Assembly: GCA_028673005.1 (NCBI GenBank)
Contig: CM054117.1
Coordinates: forward strand, 36,332,756 to 36,396,755
Direction of reading: 5' to 3'
From: Tanypteryx hageni
Taxonomy: Eukaryota; Arthropoda; Insecta; Odonata; Petaluridae
Length of the DNA: 64,000 bases
The notes under the pieces were generated by a model. It was not told where the DNA came from. It ran no database searches and saw only the letters and a list, made by a program, of their open reading frames with translations. The position numbers and the translations under genes were made by a program. This document shows, piece by piece, positions 37,795 to 49,561 of this stretch (position 1 is the first letter of the stretch; every line of letters begins with the position of its first letter).

Positions 37795-38372
37795 GAGAGA
37801 GACAGGGAGGGAGGGAGAGAGAGAGACGGGAGGGGAGAGGAGGGAGGGAGGGAGGGGAGAGGAGGGAGGGAGAGGAGGGAGGGAGGGGAGGGGAGAGGAG
37901 GGAGGGAAGGGAGAGGAGGGAGGGAGGGGAGAGGAGGGAGGGAGGGGAGAGGAGGGAGGGAGGGGAGAGGAGGGAGGGAGGGGAGAGGAGGGAGGGAGGG
38001 GAGAGGAGGGAGGGAGGGAGGGAGGGAGGGGAGAGGAGGGAGGGAGGGGAGAGGAGGGAGGGAGGGAGGAAGGGGAGAGGAGGGAGGGAGGGAGGGAGGG
38101 GAGAGGAGGGAGGGAGGGGAGAGGAGGGAGGGGAGAGGAGGGAGGGAGGGAGGGGAGAGTAGGGAGGGAGGGGAGATGAGGGAGGGGAGATGAGGGAGGG
38201 AGGGAGGGGAGAGGAGGGGAGGGAGGGAGGGGAGAGGAGGGGAGAGGAGGGAGGGGAGAGGAGGGAGGGAGGGGAGAGGAGGGAGGGAGGGGAGAGGAGG
38301 GAGGGAGGGGAGGAGGGAGGGAGGGGAGAGGAGGGAGGGAGGGGAGAGGAGGGAGGGAGGGGTGAGGAAGGT
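37795..38372 (+). repeat. GGGA/GAGGAGGGA purine minisatellite
   Basis: Nearly 580 bp in which the plus strand is almost purely G and A. It is made of GGGAGGGAGGGGAGAGGA-like units with variable numbers of GGGA. Open frames of 131 and 123 codons here encode only Gly/Glu/Arg strings and are artefacts. The tract is a strong candidate for intramolecular triplex and G-quadruplex formation. Confidence 0.95.
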
Positions 38373-38471
38373 GAGATGTGGAGAAGGGTGAGATCGGGAG
38401 AAGGGTGAGATCGGGAGAAGGGTGAGATCGGGAGAAGGGTGAGATCGGGAGAAGGGTGAGATGGGGAGAAG
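38373..38471 (+). repeat. 17-bp tandem repeat GAGATCGGGAGAAGGGT
   Basis: Four exact copies (38390-38457) are flanked by a variant copy on the left (GAGATGTGGAGAAGGGT) and a partial GAGATGGGGAGAAG on the right. It abuts the GGGA array, so two arrays of different unit length are fused. Confidence 0.94.
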
Positions 38472-38611
38472 AAAGATAATTAAAGGGGAAGTGAAGGAAA
38501 GGCTAAAACGGGGAAGCGAAGAATTAAAAAAAAAAACAAATATAATAAAAATAGAGCCAAGAAATAAGAGAATCCGCAGAATAGCAGGAAGGAGAGAAGA
38601 ACCCTGTGCGA

Positions 38612-38624
38612 GGGGGGGGGGGGG
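38612..38624 (+). repeat. G13 homopolymer
   Basis: A run of thirteen G residues follows GTGCGA. Such runs are prone to slippage and to sequencing error, so the exact length is uncertain. Confidence 0.9.
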
Positions 38625-38880
38625 ATAGATTCAAAGGGATAACGTGCAAGGCCGGGGTCTGAAAATTTGCACCTGCACTCCCCATCCTTAAAAACTAGAG
38701 AGACGAGAATCCCTCCCCTCCGCGCCCGCCCCCGTCCTCTGCGCTTTCCCCACGGAAATGCACAGTTCCACATCTACCCAGAATGGCAGACTCAGCGTCT
38801 TTCTACCTAGGCGGATTAAAAAAAGGGTAGTTGGGGAGAGAGGGATGTGAGTAAACATGAGAAAGGACGGGGAGGCGTAG

Positions 38881-39412
38881 GAAGATAGAGAGGGGAAGAT
38901 AGAGAGGAGAAGATAGAGAGGAGAAGATAGAGAGGAGAAGATAGAGAGGAGAAGATAGAGAGGAGAAGAGAGAGAGGAGAAGAGAGAGAGGAGAAGAGAG
39001 AGAGGAGAAGAGAGAGAGGAGAAGAGAGAGAGGAGAAGAGAGAGAGGAGAAGAGAGAGAGAGGAGAAGAGAGAGAGATGATAAGAGAGAGAGAGGATAAG
39101 AGAGAGAGGAGAAGAGAGAGAGGAGAAGAGAGAGAGGAGAAGAGAGAGAGGAGAAGAGAGAGAGGAGAAGAGAGAGAGGAGAAGATAGAGAGGAGAAGAT
39201 AGAGAGGAGAAGATAGAGAGGAGAAGATAGAGAGGAGAAGATAGAGAGGAGAAGATAGAGAGGAGAAGATAGAGAGGAGAAGATAGAGAGGAGAAGATAG
39301 AGAGGAGAAGATAGAGAGGAGAAGATAGAGAGGAGAAGATAGAGAGGAGAAGATAGATAGGAGAAGATAGATAGGAGAAGATAAGAGAGGAGAAGACAGA
39401 GAGGAGAGGCCT
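38881..39412 (+). repeat. 14-bp GA-rich minisatellite in an A-B-A pattern
   Basis: The unit is GAAGATAGAGAGGA. About six copies of this form are followed by some fifteen copies in which ATAG is replaced by AGAG (about 38965-39182, with a few length variants near 39056-39105). About thirteen copies of the first form follow, ending in GATAGATAGGA variants. The 208-codon minus-strand frame over this array (Leu/Ser/Phe repeats) is an artefact of the repeat. Confidence 0.94.
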
Positions 39413-42175
39413 CCGCGTCCTCCTCTCACTTGCTCGTGCGACCTGAGCTCCCGGAGAGATTAACTACGGAAGCCGGACCGATAGATGGCGCACGCGCGCT
39501 CTAGAGACACTGATATTCTCTCAGCCGCCGAAAAAGCAACTTAGCGGAAATTTGAAGGGTCAAGAGAGGCAGTTGGGAGAGATGCGACAACGGAGAATAT
39601 ATGCAGAGAGAAACAGACGGAATTCCAGGATAATAAATAGTCAACCCGACAGATATTGTAGAATTTACATTATTACGCCGCAAAGCGCCAAAAGCAGGGA
39701 GTATCATTCATTGTTCATTCTGCTTCGGTTCTATCGATTAATTCAACGTATTTTCTTGTGATTTATGGTTTATCCCACCTATGAAAATAAGGATTGAAAT
39801 ATTACTAGCACATAATGGTGGCCCACTTTTCTTACAATGATTTAGTATGGAATAAATATACTGCGAAATTTAGTCGCCCGCAAAAAAATTCTGGTGTCCC
39901 TTGACGACCGGGCGCCTGGGTTGTTACATGGCTGGTTTAGACCTAGACCCATCAGAGCCAGTGAGTACAACTATGGCAATAAGAGCCTCGATGAATTGTT
40001 AGTCGAGTTTGGCTTGTTCTTCATTCTCCTCCACTCCATGTTATACCACCTCCACTAATTCGAAAGCTCTTAACTCACCAGTATCATATCCATACACACC
40101 AAATGGAGCCACCCCACGCTATACCATTTTTAGATCCCTAGCTCGAGTTTTAGGCGTGATCTCTTTTGAATGAATGTTAATTGCAAACCCAACACCCATA
40201 AACCGTTTCAGGGACACAGGATGCACACATTACATTTTATTTATAGAGAGAGAGCGTAGGAATAGGAGGAAGAGCGGCTAAGAGGAGAAGATGGTTGGAA
40301 CGAACTGAGTTGGCAAAAGCAGAAAACTATCATAATCATCACAGATGACAGTGAAAGGTGCTTTGTTAATTGTCTCGTAAGAGTAAGGAATACGAGGCAG
40401 GCGGACCTCCATTTACGGAAACGAGGAAGAAACAGAGGGAAATGGAGGAGGTGAAGGCGATAACACGAACGGAAAAAGGAGCCCTTAAAAGAAAGGAGGG
40501 GTAAAAGGTGGTAAGAGATGACGATCGGAGAGCGAAAGAAAATGAAAAAGGCGACGAGGAGAGCGAGTGAAAGAAGAGAATCCGTAATGAGGAAAGATGG
40601 CGAGGTTAAAAGCCGAGTTTACGTAGGAGTTTTACGGCGCGGGGGAGGAGGAAAGGCAACCGGATGCAGCATGCATCGAGCGAAAGAGATGAGAAAAACG
40701 CGAAAGAGAATGAAGACGAAAGAGAGATTAAAGAAGGGGTGAATCGAAAGAAAGAGACGGGAAGGCAGAAAGTCCGCGAGCAGTACGAGAAATGAAAGAT
40801 AAAAACTTCCGAGAGGAGAAACGGACCGAGGGGTTGGGGGATAGGGATTGCGGGGGGACGAGTGTGAGGAGAGGAAGTGAGAGAAGAGGGATAGGGCGAG
40901 AGAGAGAGCGCTTTCCTCGTTCCTACTCCGAGCGAGGTCGTATGAATACTTCTTGAGGCGGCGTGAAATTTCAAAAGATACGGAGCAGCGGTTTGACGCC
41001 GGGTAAAGAAGGGAGGTTGCGGGAGGGGGGGGGTGAAAAGGGGAGAGGAAAAAGGGTTTAGAGGGAGGCGGAGACACACGTTCAACTTCACTGCTGCAGC
41101 AATTTCCACTTTCCCATCTTTTCCTCCTTCCTCCCCCCTCCTCTCCACCGACCGAAGAGAGTTCTTCCGCCGCCTCGGGGAGTTTCCACAGACTCAAATT
41201 GCGTCTTGCATTTTAGGTGGCATGCCGGCTGCACCGCCGATTCCCCCCGCGTTTATCAGCTCGCTAAGCCAGTAATAATAAATGTGGAGAAGTGTTCCAC
41301 GCAACTGCACTGCAAAGTCACAGAAACCTTACCAGCCCCATTTTTTAACATTATCACTAAGAATGTAACAAATTTCAAATTAACCAAAAGGATCAAAAAT
41401 TGCAGCAGCTCACCGACTTAAGCAGTTTATCATAAAATTTTAGATTAAATTAGGCTCCGCGCCGTGTTACATCAATGCGGTGAAGGTTTTCATGCCTAAC
41501 ATAAATTGGAACTCGTTTCTTTCATTTAACACGCCCATAAGTTATCCATAGAAACGTTTGCCAGTCAAACTGGCAGCTACGGCAATAGGAGCATACAAAG
41601 GAGCATGAAGAGGGAGTAAGGCGGAGAAAGACAGAAGGAGAGAGATGGGGTAGAGAGGGCGGCAAAATCGCGCAAGAACGGGGTTACGACGCTGACCACA
41701 GGAAATCCGACCCATGCTACCTACTTCCTCGGACCTTAAGAGGGAGCATACAAGGGAGTCGCCAACCACCCTTTTTACCTTCCGATCCACTTTTCCCCTT
41801 TTTCTATCTTCCCTCCCCCTTCGTATCGCCGGTCCGTGGAAGTTGAGCCCAACAATGGTTGGCTCCCTTCAACTTAGGGAACTTTAATTGGAGATTGGTT
41901 CCACTCACAAACTCCCCATCTTCTATCCTTGTTTCCACCACCATACTTGGAAGAAACCGTCCAAGAGGGAAACCACCCCCAGGCCAAAGCTACACATGCA
42001 CACACACACACACACACACAACACGGTAAGGCTCCGCCACATACTCTGACCCCTGTTTCCCCGAGTAATGCCCGCTCAACCATCGCCACACATGCCTATC
42101 ATTAATGATAAAGAGGGGTTCGTGGAAATGAGAACTCACCTGAAGTAAAACGATATCCGAGTAGCTCACCCGAAG
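39413..42175. other. Unassigned sequence between the arrays and the hAT relic
   Basis: No gene was recognised. 40380-41060 is purine-rich on the plus strand, and 41090-41160 is a polypyrimidine tract followed by an acceptor-like TTTTAG near 41216 and a short open segment ending at 41275. A (CA)n microsatellite lies at 41999-42020. The part 39760-40230 has a more complex, repeat-like texture but no family that I can name. Confidence 0.45.
41999..42024. repeat. (CA)n microsatellite
   Basis: Eleven CA dinucleotides followed by ACAC. It lies about 150 bp upstream of the detectable start of the hAT relic. Confidence 0.95.
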
Positions 42176-43916
42176 GTGAAAAGATTTCCTACCAATGCGC
42201 TCGTCTTCTTAAGTTATAGCACAAAAACTGAGAAAACTGCAATACACAAATCATCTTTAGCAGTGGCATCCTCAACATCAACTGTATCATTTTTTAAAAG
42301 AAAAATGATTCAAATGCTGAAGGCCCTATTGCAGCTGCAAAAGAAGACACTATTGCATATCACACCGCTATTCATGGCTTAAGTTTCAAAACATCGGATT
42401 CTGCTAGCAAATTGATTTCAATTTTTTCGAATTTAAGTCTGGTGTTGCTCGAACAAAATGTGAATCTGTAGTTTTAAATGTAATCACACCAATGTGTATT
42501 GAAGAGTTACTAGATAAGTTAGATAAATCCAACTTTGGGAGTGTTTCAATTGACACTTTCAACAGAAAGGACGTAAACATCGCTTCATCAGTGGTATTTT
42601 CTTCCCCAGGCTGGTTTAAAGTAAAAGTGCTTGACTTTAATGGAGTCCTTGGAGAAACATCAGAAATACTGACTGATTACCTTGTTCCTTTAATAAAAGA
42701 ACATCATCATCTTATGAATAAAATTGTAGGACTTTGTGATGATAATCGCAACACAAATTTCGGAGGTGTGAAAAGAAAAGGTGGAAACAACGTATTTTAT
42801 CGATTGAAAAGCGAAATTGGTAGAAATATCATTGAAATTGGCTGAGCAGCACACATAGTACACAATTGCCTCCAAAATGCGGGTGATGTTCTACCGATTG
42901 ATATAGAAACCTTTGCAGTAAAGATTTATAAATCTTTCCACATATGCACTGTTCGTATAACTCAACTAAAGGAATTTTGCGAATTCGCAGAAATTGCGTA
43001 CAAAAAGGTCTTAAAACGAGATTTCCTTCCATTTTACTGGCTTTGGAAAGGTTTCTTTATATGTTTGAAGGTCTAAAAAACAATTTCGATTCACATGAAC
43101 AGTGCCCACTAATAATTAGAAAAAATTGAAGACGCGTATTTGCGATTAGTTCTCGCACAACTCAGTTTATTTAATAAAACAATAGTGAACATAGAAAAAC
43201 TTACGCTAGTGCAAATAAAGTAGCTTTTGAACAACGAAATTTAAAAATTAATTTGCAAGAACGTAAGGATAACTCTTTCATCCTACAAGGGGCTAAAACT
43301 TTACTAAAGAAATTCGACGAATCTGGAAATTCGATTTCTAAAACGTTAATCAAAGAATTTGACGCTTTTCATGTTAGATGCTTATCATACATATCGTTGT
43401 AGGTAAACAGTTTCGAAGAAGCAAAATAATTAATTGGGTAAATAGTACATTTAATTAGCACGAGGTTGAAAAAAGAGCGCAACATATTAATCAAACCTTT
43501 TAATTGATACCGACAATCTTTTCGATGGAGTAAGTTTAGCAAAGCAATTTATGTTTCATTATGACAGAAAGAGAAGTTGGGATGAGAAAGGGACGAAATT
43601 TGAAAATAGATGGATTGAACTTTTTCGACATTTTCTCGAAGAGAATATTTCAATTGTCAATCTAACGAAAGTTATTGATTACTTATTCTGTTTACCCGGA
43701 ACATCTGCTCCAGTAGAGCGACTTTTTTCGATTATGAATAACGTGTGGTCCCTAGACCGAAGCTCCATGAACGAAAGTACAGTACGAGCGATATTACTCT
43801 GTAAAATCAATATTGATTTGACTTGTAAAGAATTTTATGCTCAAATCAAAAATGTTAAAAAGTTTTTGGATAAAGTTATGTCTAGCGACAAATATAACTG
43901 GTTCAATAAACAGTAA
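42176..43916 (+). pseudogene. hAT transposase, degenerate
   Basis: hAT transposases cut and paste through a D-D-E triad inserted in an RNase H-like fold. The remnant resembles the subgroup that also gave rise to domesticated KIAA1586/SCAND3-like proteins. In order it shows a TVSFFK linker, a shifted-frame stretch AAKEDTIAYHTAIHGLSFKT (about 42330-42390), MCIEELLDKLDKSNFGSVSI followed by DTFNRKD (first Asp region), GLCDDNRNTNFGGVKRKGGN (second Asp region), and a C-terminal dimerisation block LPGTSAPVERLFSIMNNVW with the putative catalytic Glu. Lesions include frameshifts near 42300 and 42445, an in-frame TGA at 42843, a frameshift near 43010 (frame resumes as TRFPSILLALERFLYMFEGL), several stops between 43130 and 43200, and a gap before 43551. 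The BED zinc finger is not visible. The gene is dead. Confidence 0.88.
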
Positions 43917-44229
43917 GATTTTTTGTATATTGTATTGATTTGGTATTGTATTAATATATTTAATATTGAAATATTAAAAATAGTTCGTGTTTTCTCTTTT
44001 AGATATTTTTTGACAAACCTCTCACTGTCTCCTCATCTCCATAATATTGTTTTTGTTGTTTAAAAATGTATACAATGGAAAAGAATAGAAATAATGTATA
44101 TTTAAACAATAAAAAATAAAAAGACTAGCCGTCCCGGATTTTGTCCCGGCCATGTTAGATTATGTCCCGGATTTTTCTCGGTTTCTCATCTTCAGAAATC
44201 GTTTTTTCACGGTTTTGATCCTTGAACAT

Positions 44230-44241
44230 ATGGTAACCCTA
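44230..44241 (-). repeat. hAT 3' terminal inverted repeat
   Basis: ATGGTAACCCTA is the inverse complement of the TAGGGTTACCAT start typical of this hAT group. It lies about 314 bp past the last transposase codon. Confidence 0.65.
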
Positions 44242-46156
44242 CCCATACATTATTTGAGTTCACCCACAAATATCATCAAGTATAGGCTTTCTTATGTGCG
44301 CCTGAAAATATATTTCTTATTACTGCGATCTAAGCGAAACTAAACTGCTAGGAAACAAAGTGTCAATCTGGTGCCTACAGCGACCACTCACGAATACATT
44401 TAATGGTCCCTGCAATGAATGCTGCGGTAGGCGAGCGCGAATAAGTGAAATTTATCCTCCCCTTCCCCCACGCGAACATTGAAACTTACTGAATTCTCGC
44501 AACATCATATCATCCAACGAGAAATAGACATCGTCCCTAGCAAGTTATTACATTTTGCAGTGTTTCGGTTGAAATAAGTAATCAGCCAAATAGCCATCCT
44601 ATAAATGGCTTCTTTCTAGCGATGACGGGTCTAAAAAGAAGTTAATGTCCAAAAATATAAAGATGATTAGTATAGGCCACGTATAACTGCAGTTAACACG
44701 CAAAAAAATTCATTTCTTTACAACTGTTACAATGACGTGACATCATAGTCTTATAAGCAGCACACCAACAAATAATATAAATAATTTTTAGGCTTTTTGC
44801 GAGATAATCTCAATCTTAAGACATACATTTAACGAAGCCAAGGTGAACAAACAACTATTTATCCAGGCCAAAGAGATCCGATACTCCTTGGCCGTAAAAA
44901 AGATACCAACGGGCAAAAGCGAACACTTTTAGCAACAACAAAATGTACCATTAAAAGTCTCAACGGCAACAAAACATCTTCTTTTCTCTTTCCCTCGGGA
45001 CATAAAGAACACCAAAAACATTTCCGCAAGGAAGAGATAACTTCCGAAACAAAAACAAACAATTTTCGGAAGAAGGAGAGAAAGACACGCAACAAAAAAC
45101 GAAGAGCGGCGACACACCGTATAGAGGGCGCTACGATCGAAAAACAAAGAAAAAAGCCAAGAAAAAAGAATCAATACACGGATGGGAGGAAACAATCATC
45201 CACGAGGAGATTTGAGTGGCGCTCTCCGCTTAATTGCGGATAAGGGGAGAGACGAATAGATTCTAAAGAGGAGTGGTTCCATAGAGGAGAATGAGGTGAA
45301 GGAGGGACGAAAAAAGGAGGGAGCAATTGAAGACGAGATTAATATGGGAGTAAGATTAAGCGGGCCATAGCGTGGCAAGAAATGGCACAGGGAAACAATC
45401 AACGGAGTACACGGGGAGAAAAGGGAAAGGGGCAGCAAGACTGAGACCTGGAACACGGAAATCCTAAAATGAGTTAACCACCAACGAATGAATAACCCAA
45501 TGAAATGTACTAAATAAATGACATTGATAGCTACTGTACCTTCTATGCTAAAGCGATGGATAAACAACATGAGCTATTTAACCACTATGAAGTCTGCTCC
45601 AGTCCTCAGCAAGCTTTTCTACATGGTGGGTCTCGTTGAAAACTTGGAAATTCTTAAGCGGACCGAGTAAGAATTAACATCGGAAGTACCTAGAAATTAT
45701 ACGGTATCGTATGGCAGAAACTAAAGCATATGCATTTTTAGTGCTAACAATTCGACCATAACTTCAATAAAAACATGAAATTGTCTGTGTTAAAATTTTC
45801 GATTTATTATCATTTCTCCGCGGGTACCTGGTCTATTCTTACTAGAACAGACACTGAAAACTGCTATATTTAACTGTAAATGGCACATGGCTAACTCTAC
45901 CGCTTCAAGGCAATAGGAGTTATCTATGTCATTTGTTTGGCAAGGGTAAGGAAAATTATGAGGCTAGCACTAGGAAAGAGAGGCGGGAGGTAATGGGAGA
46001 AGAATGGAATGAGAAGGGAGGGAATAGTGGTAGTGAGCAAGCGAGAGGCAGACGAAGAAAGGCGAAACTGAAGATTACCTGGGCGGGTTGAGAAGGGCGG
46101 GCGACATTACGTGGCCAGGGACGAGTAACAAAGACATAGGAGGGAAGCGAAATCAT

Positions 46157-46197
46157 TCTCTCTCTCTCTCACACTCTCTCTCTCTCTATCTCTCGCC
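46157..46197. repeat. (TC)n microsatellite
   Basis: About 40 bp of TC dinucleotides with two interruptions (ACAC and TATC). It is a local strand reversal inside a purine-rich zone. Confidence 0.92.
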
Positions 46198-47983
46198 CAC
46201 AAGCCCTTTATTTCCATTTAGAAAAATCCGAAGGAGTAATAATTACCCATTCGTGTAAGTTGCATCATCTCCCGTCCACCACTCCCGCGCAAATTCCACC
46301 CCATGGGGTGAGCGCGAAGCTCGCTTCCGTCATAGGCTGCCTCCCCACCGAGAAAGACTAAAAGAAAAGACTTAGAGAAAAAAGGCAAGGCGAGAGGGAG
46401 GGAACGAAGAGAGAGTGAGAGAGATACGCAAGGGCGAGCGCGGCGAGAACAAGAAAGAGAGATCGAAGGATTTTTTTTCTCCGAAAGATTCGGGGGCGCG
46501 TTGGGAAACAGGAAGAGAGCGAGCAATAGTAACGGGGAAAAAGAGATGAAAGAGAATGAACAAAGGGGAGGAGGTGACGGATAAGAAAGAGAAAAACGAG
46601 ATAGGTAACGGAGGGAGTACGAGGAAAATGATCAGGACTGACTTGTACAAGGGAAAAAAGAGAAAATCCTCAGATGATAGACGCTCGTAAGGGTAAGAAC
46701 GGGGACAAAAAAGAAGAAGAGACGAGCTCAGTGTAGTGGAAATAGTTAAATAACTATGATGAAAAGAAATAGGAACAATAAAATGAACAGGAAAGTGGAG
46801 AGAAGACGACGTGGTATAGGAAAAAAACGATGAGAGGAATTTCATGAAGGTAACGACAGGGAAGGAGCCATATAGGTGACTATACGAGAATAAGACCGTT
46901 TAAATCGGCCAATAAGATGAAAATGCGGAGGGAATAAACGGGAAGCGTGATGGAGAAAAGTATAAAACCGTAAGGGCGGCATGAAAGGGTTGTTTACATA
47001 ACGCGAGTGTAAGAAAAACGACTTGGGAGGAAAGAAACGAGGGGGAGAGAAAGAGTGGGAGCATATGGGGGAGTAAATGGAAAATGAAAGACAGACGAAG
47101 TGAAGATGGGGTGAGGTGAAAATCGGAGCAAGAGGGGAAAGAGGCAGCTCCCCGCCGAGATCGAAATGGGAAAGTTACTCCCAGAATTGGAGCTAAGTTT
47201 CCAGTGGAGCTCAGAGGAAAAAGATTGTCCGGGCGGCTTGTGAGGGCGGCGAGAAGGAAGGAGAGAGAGAGAGCTGGTGGAGGGTGGTTAGCGGGAGGTA
47301 AAGAAAGTGAAGAGAGAGAGAGATGGAGAAAGAAAGCGGCGGAGAGTAGGGAAGGGAAATAGGTGACGAAAGTAGTACGAGGAAGAGATAACGATTACGA
47401 AAGCGAAATGAGAGAATGGGACCGGTTCAAGGAGGGAGATGAAAGGAGAGCGAGAGAGGAAAGAGCTAGTCTAGGGGAAATAAAAGGAGGAAAAATAAAA
47501 GGACGAAAGAGGGGTGGATGGTGGGGAAGATAGTTCAAGGGGCGGATGGCTGAGAAGAGGGGCAAGCGGAGAGAAAGATATATAGAGAGAGATATAGAGG
47601 GAGTAAAAGAGCTCATTTCGGAAAGAATTCGAGAAGGGGAGTGACGCACACAGTGAACGGGAGGATAGGCGAGGACTGAAAGGACGGGAGGGTGCAAGAG
47701 AGGGAGGGTGAGAGGAAAGGAGAGAGGGGAAGAAGGGGAAAGGACGACGGAAGGTGTGGGGATTCACGTTGAAGGAATGTATGAAAGGAATGAGGAAATC
47801 GGGTTGGGGAATAAGATCTTTGAGAAAGGAATTTACGGTGGTTAGATCGTAGAGAGAGAGAGAGAAAGAGGGAGACGAGCGGAAGAGAGACATGGACGAA
47901 ATGGGGAGGAAGGGCGTGAGAGAGAGGAGAGGCTTGGGTGACAAAGGATAAGGAGGGGATATGGTCGGGATTAAATGGAGACG

Positions 47984-48100
47984 GGTAGAAAAGGGGAGAG
48001 GGGTGGGGTAGGTTTCCATGGGGACGGGGAGAGGGGCACGGGGGAGGGGGTTGTCATGGGGACGGGTGGGTTTCCATGGGGACCGAGGAGAAAAGGGTTA
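47984..48100 (+). repeat. G-rich segment with repeated CATGGGGAC motif
   Basis: Three CATGGGGAC words occur (near 48017, 48055 and 48075), two of them within GTTTCCATGGGGAC. Intervening sequence is rich in GGGG and GGGGG runs. There are enough closely spaced G runs for a G-quadruplex on the plus strand. Confidence 0.7.
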
Positions 48101-49472
48101 ACACAGGGAAGGGAGAGAGATGTGGGGGAGTAGACTGGCAGGATAAGAGAGCATGGATTAGGTGGGAGTTAGGCAGAGGAGGGGTTGTGAGGCGGAGAGA
48201 CGGAGAAGGCAGCATGGGAGGAGGAGGAGAGGGGATTGAGGCGTGGCAGTGAGACTTTAGAGGAGAAAAGAAGAGGAAGATGTGACAATGGCGGGGGACA
48301 GGGAGGAGGATTCCGGTGTTTGTCACGTTGAGGACCACTCAAGCTCGACCGGGCGTCCAATCACAAAGTCGGTGGGAAAAGGTATTGTTTCGGAAGGAAT
48401 TGTGAGATGAAGGGTTAAAAAAAGAGATCGAGTTAGAGACAGAATGAGAGTGCGAGAGAGAAAGAGTGAGAGAGAAAGAGCGAGAGAGAGGGAAAAAGGA
48501 TGAACTTAGACGAGTAATGGCGTTGAAGAGCGTGGTAATTTTTATCGCCAGCGCTAATTCATGAAAATATTTCATTGCCGATACAGGAATGGGATCTTTC
48601 ATTATGCTTTTCTTTGGTATGGTTCAAAAGAAATGGGGGCACCAAAATCTGTCTGAAGATGACATGACGACCAACATTTTTCTGATAAATGCTATTTTGA
48701 GAAACTGATAAAATATAATGTTGAAATTAAAATATCATCAAATGTAATGCGAGCGTCATTTACAAGGGCATAAAATTAACGAAGATACTTATGCACAAAG
48801 ATGCCGTGCAGTTACATTAATATGACAAAGATTTAATTTATGAGATAATTTAATGTCCGAGGACGTAAAAGCATTGTAGATTAAAAATCACAATGCATAA
48901 TAGTACATCTTAAGTAAACCAGCAAAAGAGTTTGAAATTCATCGGAATTTCATCTCTCACATAAAATAATCAGACTACAATGGTTATTGAATGTGAAAAG
49001 GTCATGCATACAATTCTGCAAATTTGTGCAGAGATGATTTAAAGGCAGAAAAAACTTTAAACACCATTACATTGGGTAAAATTAACATCGACGGTTCTGT
49101 TTTTTGTCGTGATAAAAATAATCGCTGACCATGTACTTTATGCTCTCTCGTAAATGCTAGCGGAGGACTCTGTGATAGCGATGACATTCGGGGAGAGGAT
49201 ATGTAGGGGGGGGCAGGAGAGATATATAAGTGGAAAAGAGGGAGAGTAGCCAGAGAAATAGGATGATATACAAGAATGCGAAGCCAAAATGAATGCCCAT
49301 CATTCCTGTGGAAATGGAGATCGTGGGATGGGTAGAGAGGAGGAGTTGAAAGGCATAGGGCGTATCGATAAAAAAGGGCGAAAGAAGGGGAAAAGCGTCA
49401 GTAGGGAAGAGACAAAGGGGAGCGGTGAAAGCGTGTGAGAACGAAGAGGGAGGAGGAAGTGGAGGGAGCTTA

Positions 49473-49561
49473 GAGGGAGGGAGGGAGGGAGGGAGGGAGG
49501 GAGGGAGGGAGGGAGAGGGAGGGAGGGAGGGAGGGAGGGAGGGAGAGAGAGAGAGAGAGAA
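49473..49561 (+). repeat. (GGGA)n followed by (GA)n
   Basis: About 70 bp of GGGA tetranucleotides with one GAGGGA interruption, followed by about 18 bp of GA. Homopurine on the plus strand. Confidence 0.95.

Larger units (their letters stand above)
42176..44241 (+). mobile_element. hAT-family DNA transposon, 5'-truncated relic
   Basis: The coding remnant is followed by about 310 bp of 3' non-coding sequence with the phrase GTCCCGGATTTTGTCCCGG and another GTCCCGGATT near 44165, familiar to me from hAT elements of this group. It ends with ATGGTAACCCTA at 44230-44241, the inverse of a TAGGGTTACCAT terminal repeat. No matching left terminus was seen upstream of 42176, so the left end is deleted or too decayed. 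An 8-bp target duplication could not be assigned without the left end. Confidence 0.82.
44242..49472. other. Unassigned sequence, mostly purine-rich
   Basis: Average AT-leaning DNA to about 45.9 kb, then a long plus-strand purine-rich zone (45960-48500) with scattered (GA)n words but no fixed period. Minus-strand frames of up to 182 codons (47471-48019) are low-complexity Ser/Pro/Leu strings. 48600-49100 is AT-rich unique sequence. No gene, RNA or mobile element was recognised. Confidence 0.5.

Noticed and set aside
38803..39429. 208-codon minus-strand Leu/Ser/Phe open frame
   Set aside because: Translation of the 14-bp satellite.
41217..41275. Possible terminal exon ending in PPAFISSLSQ
   Set aside because: Very short, and supported only by an acceptor-like TTTTAG.
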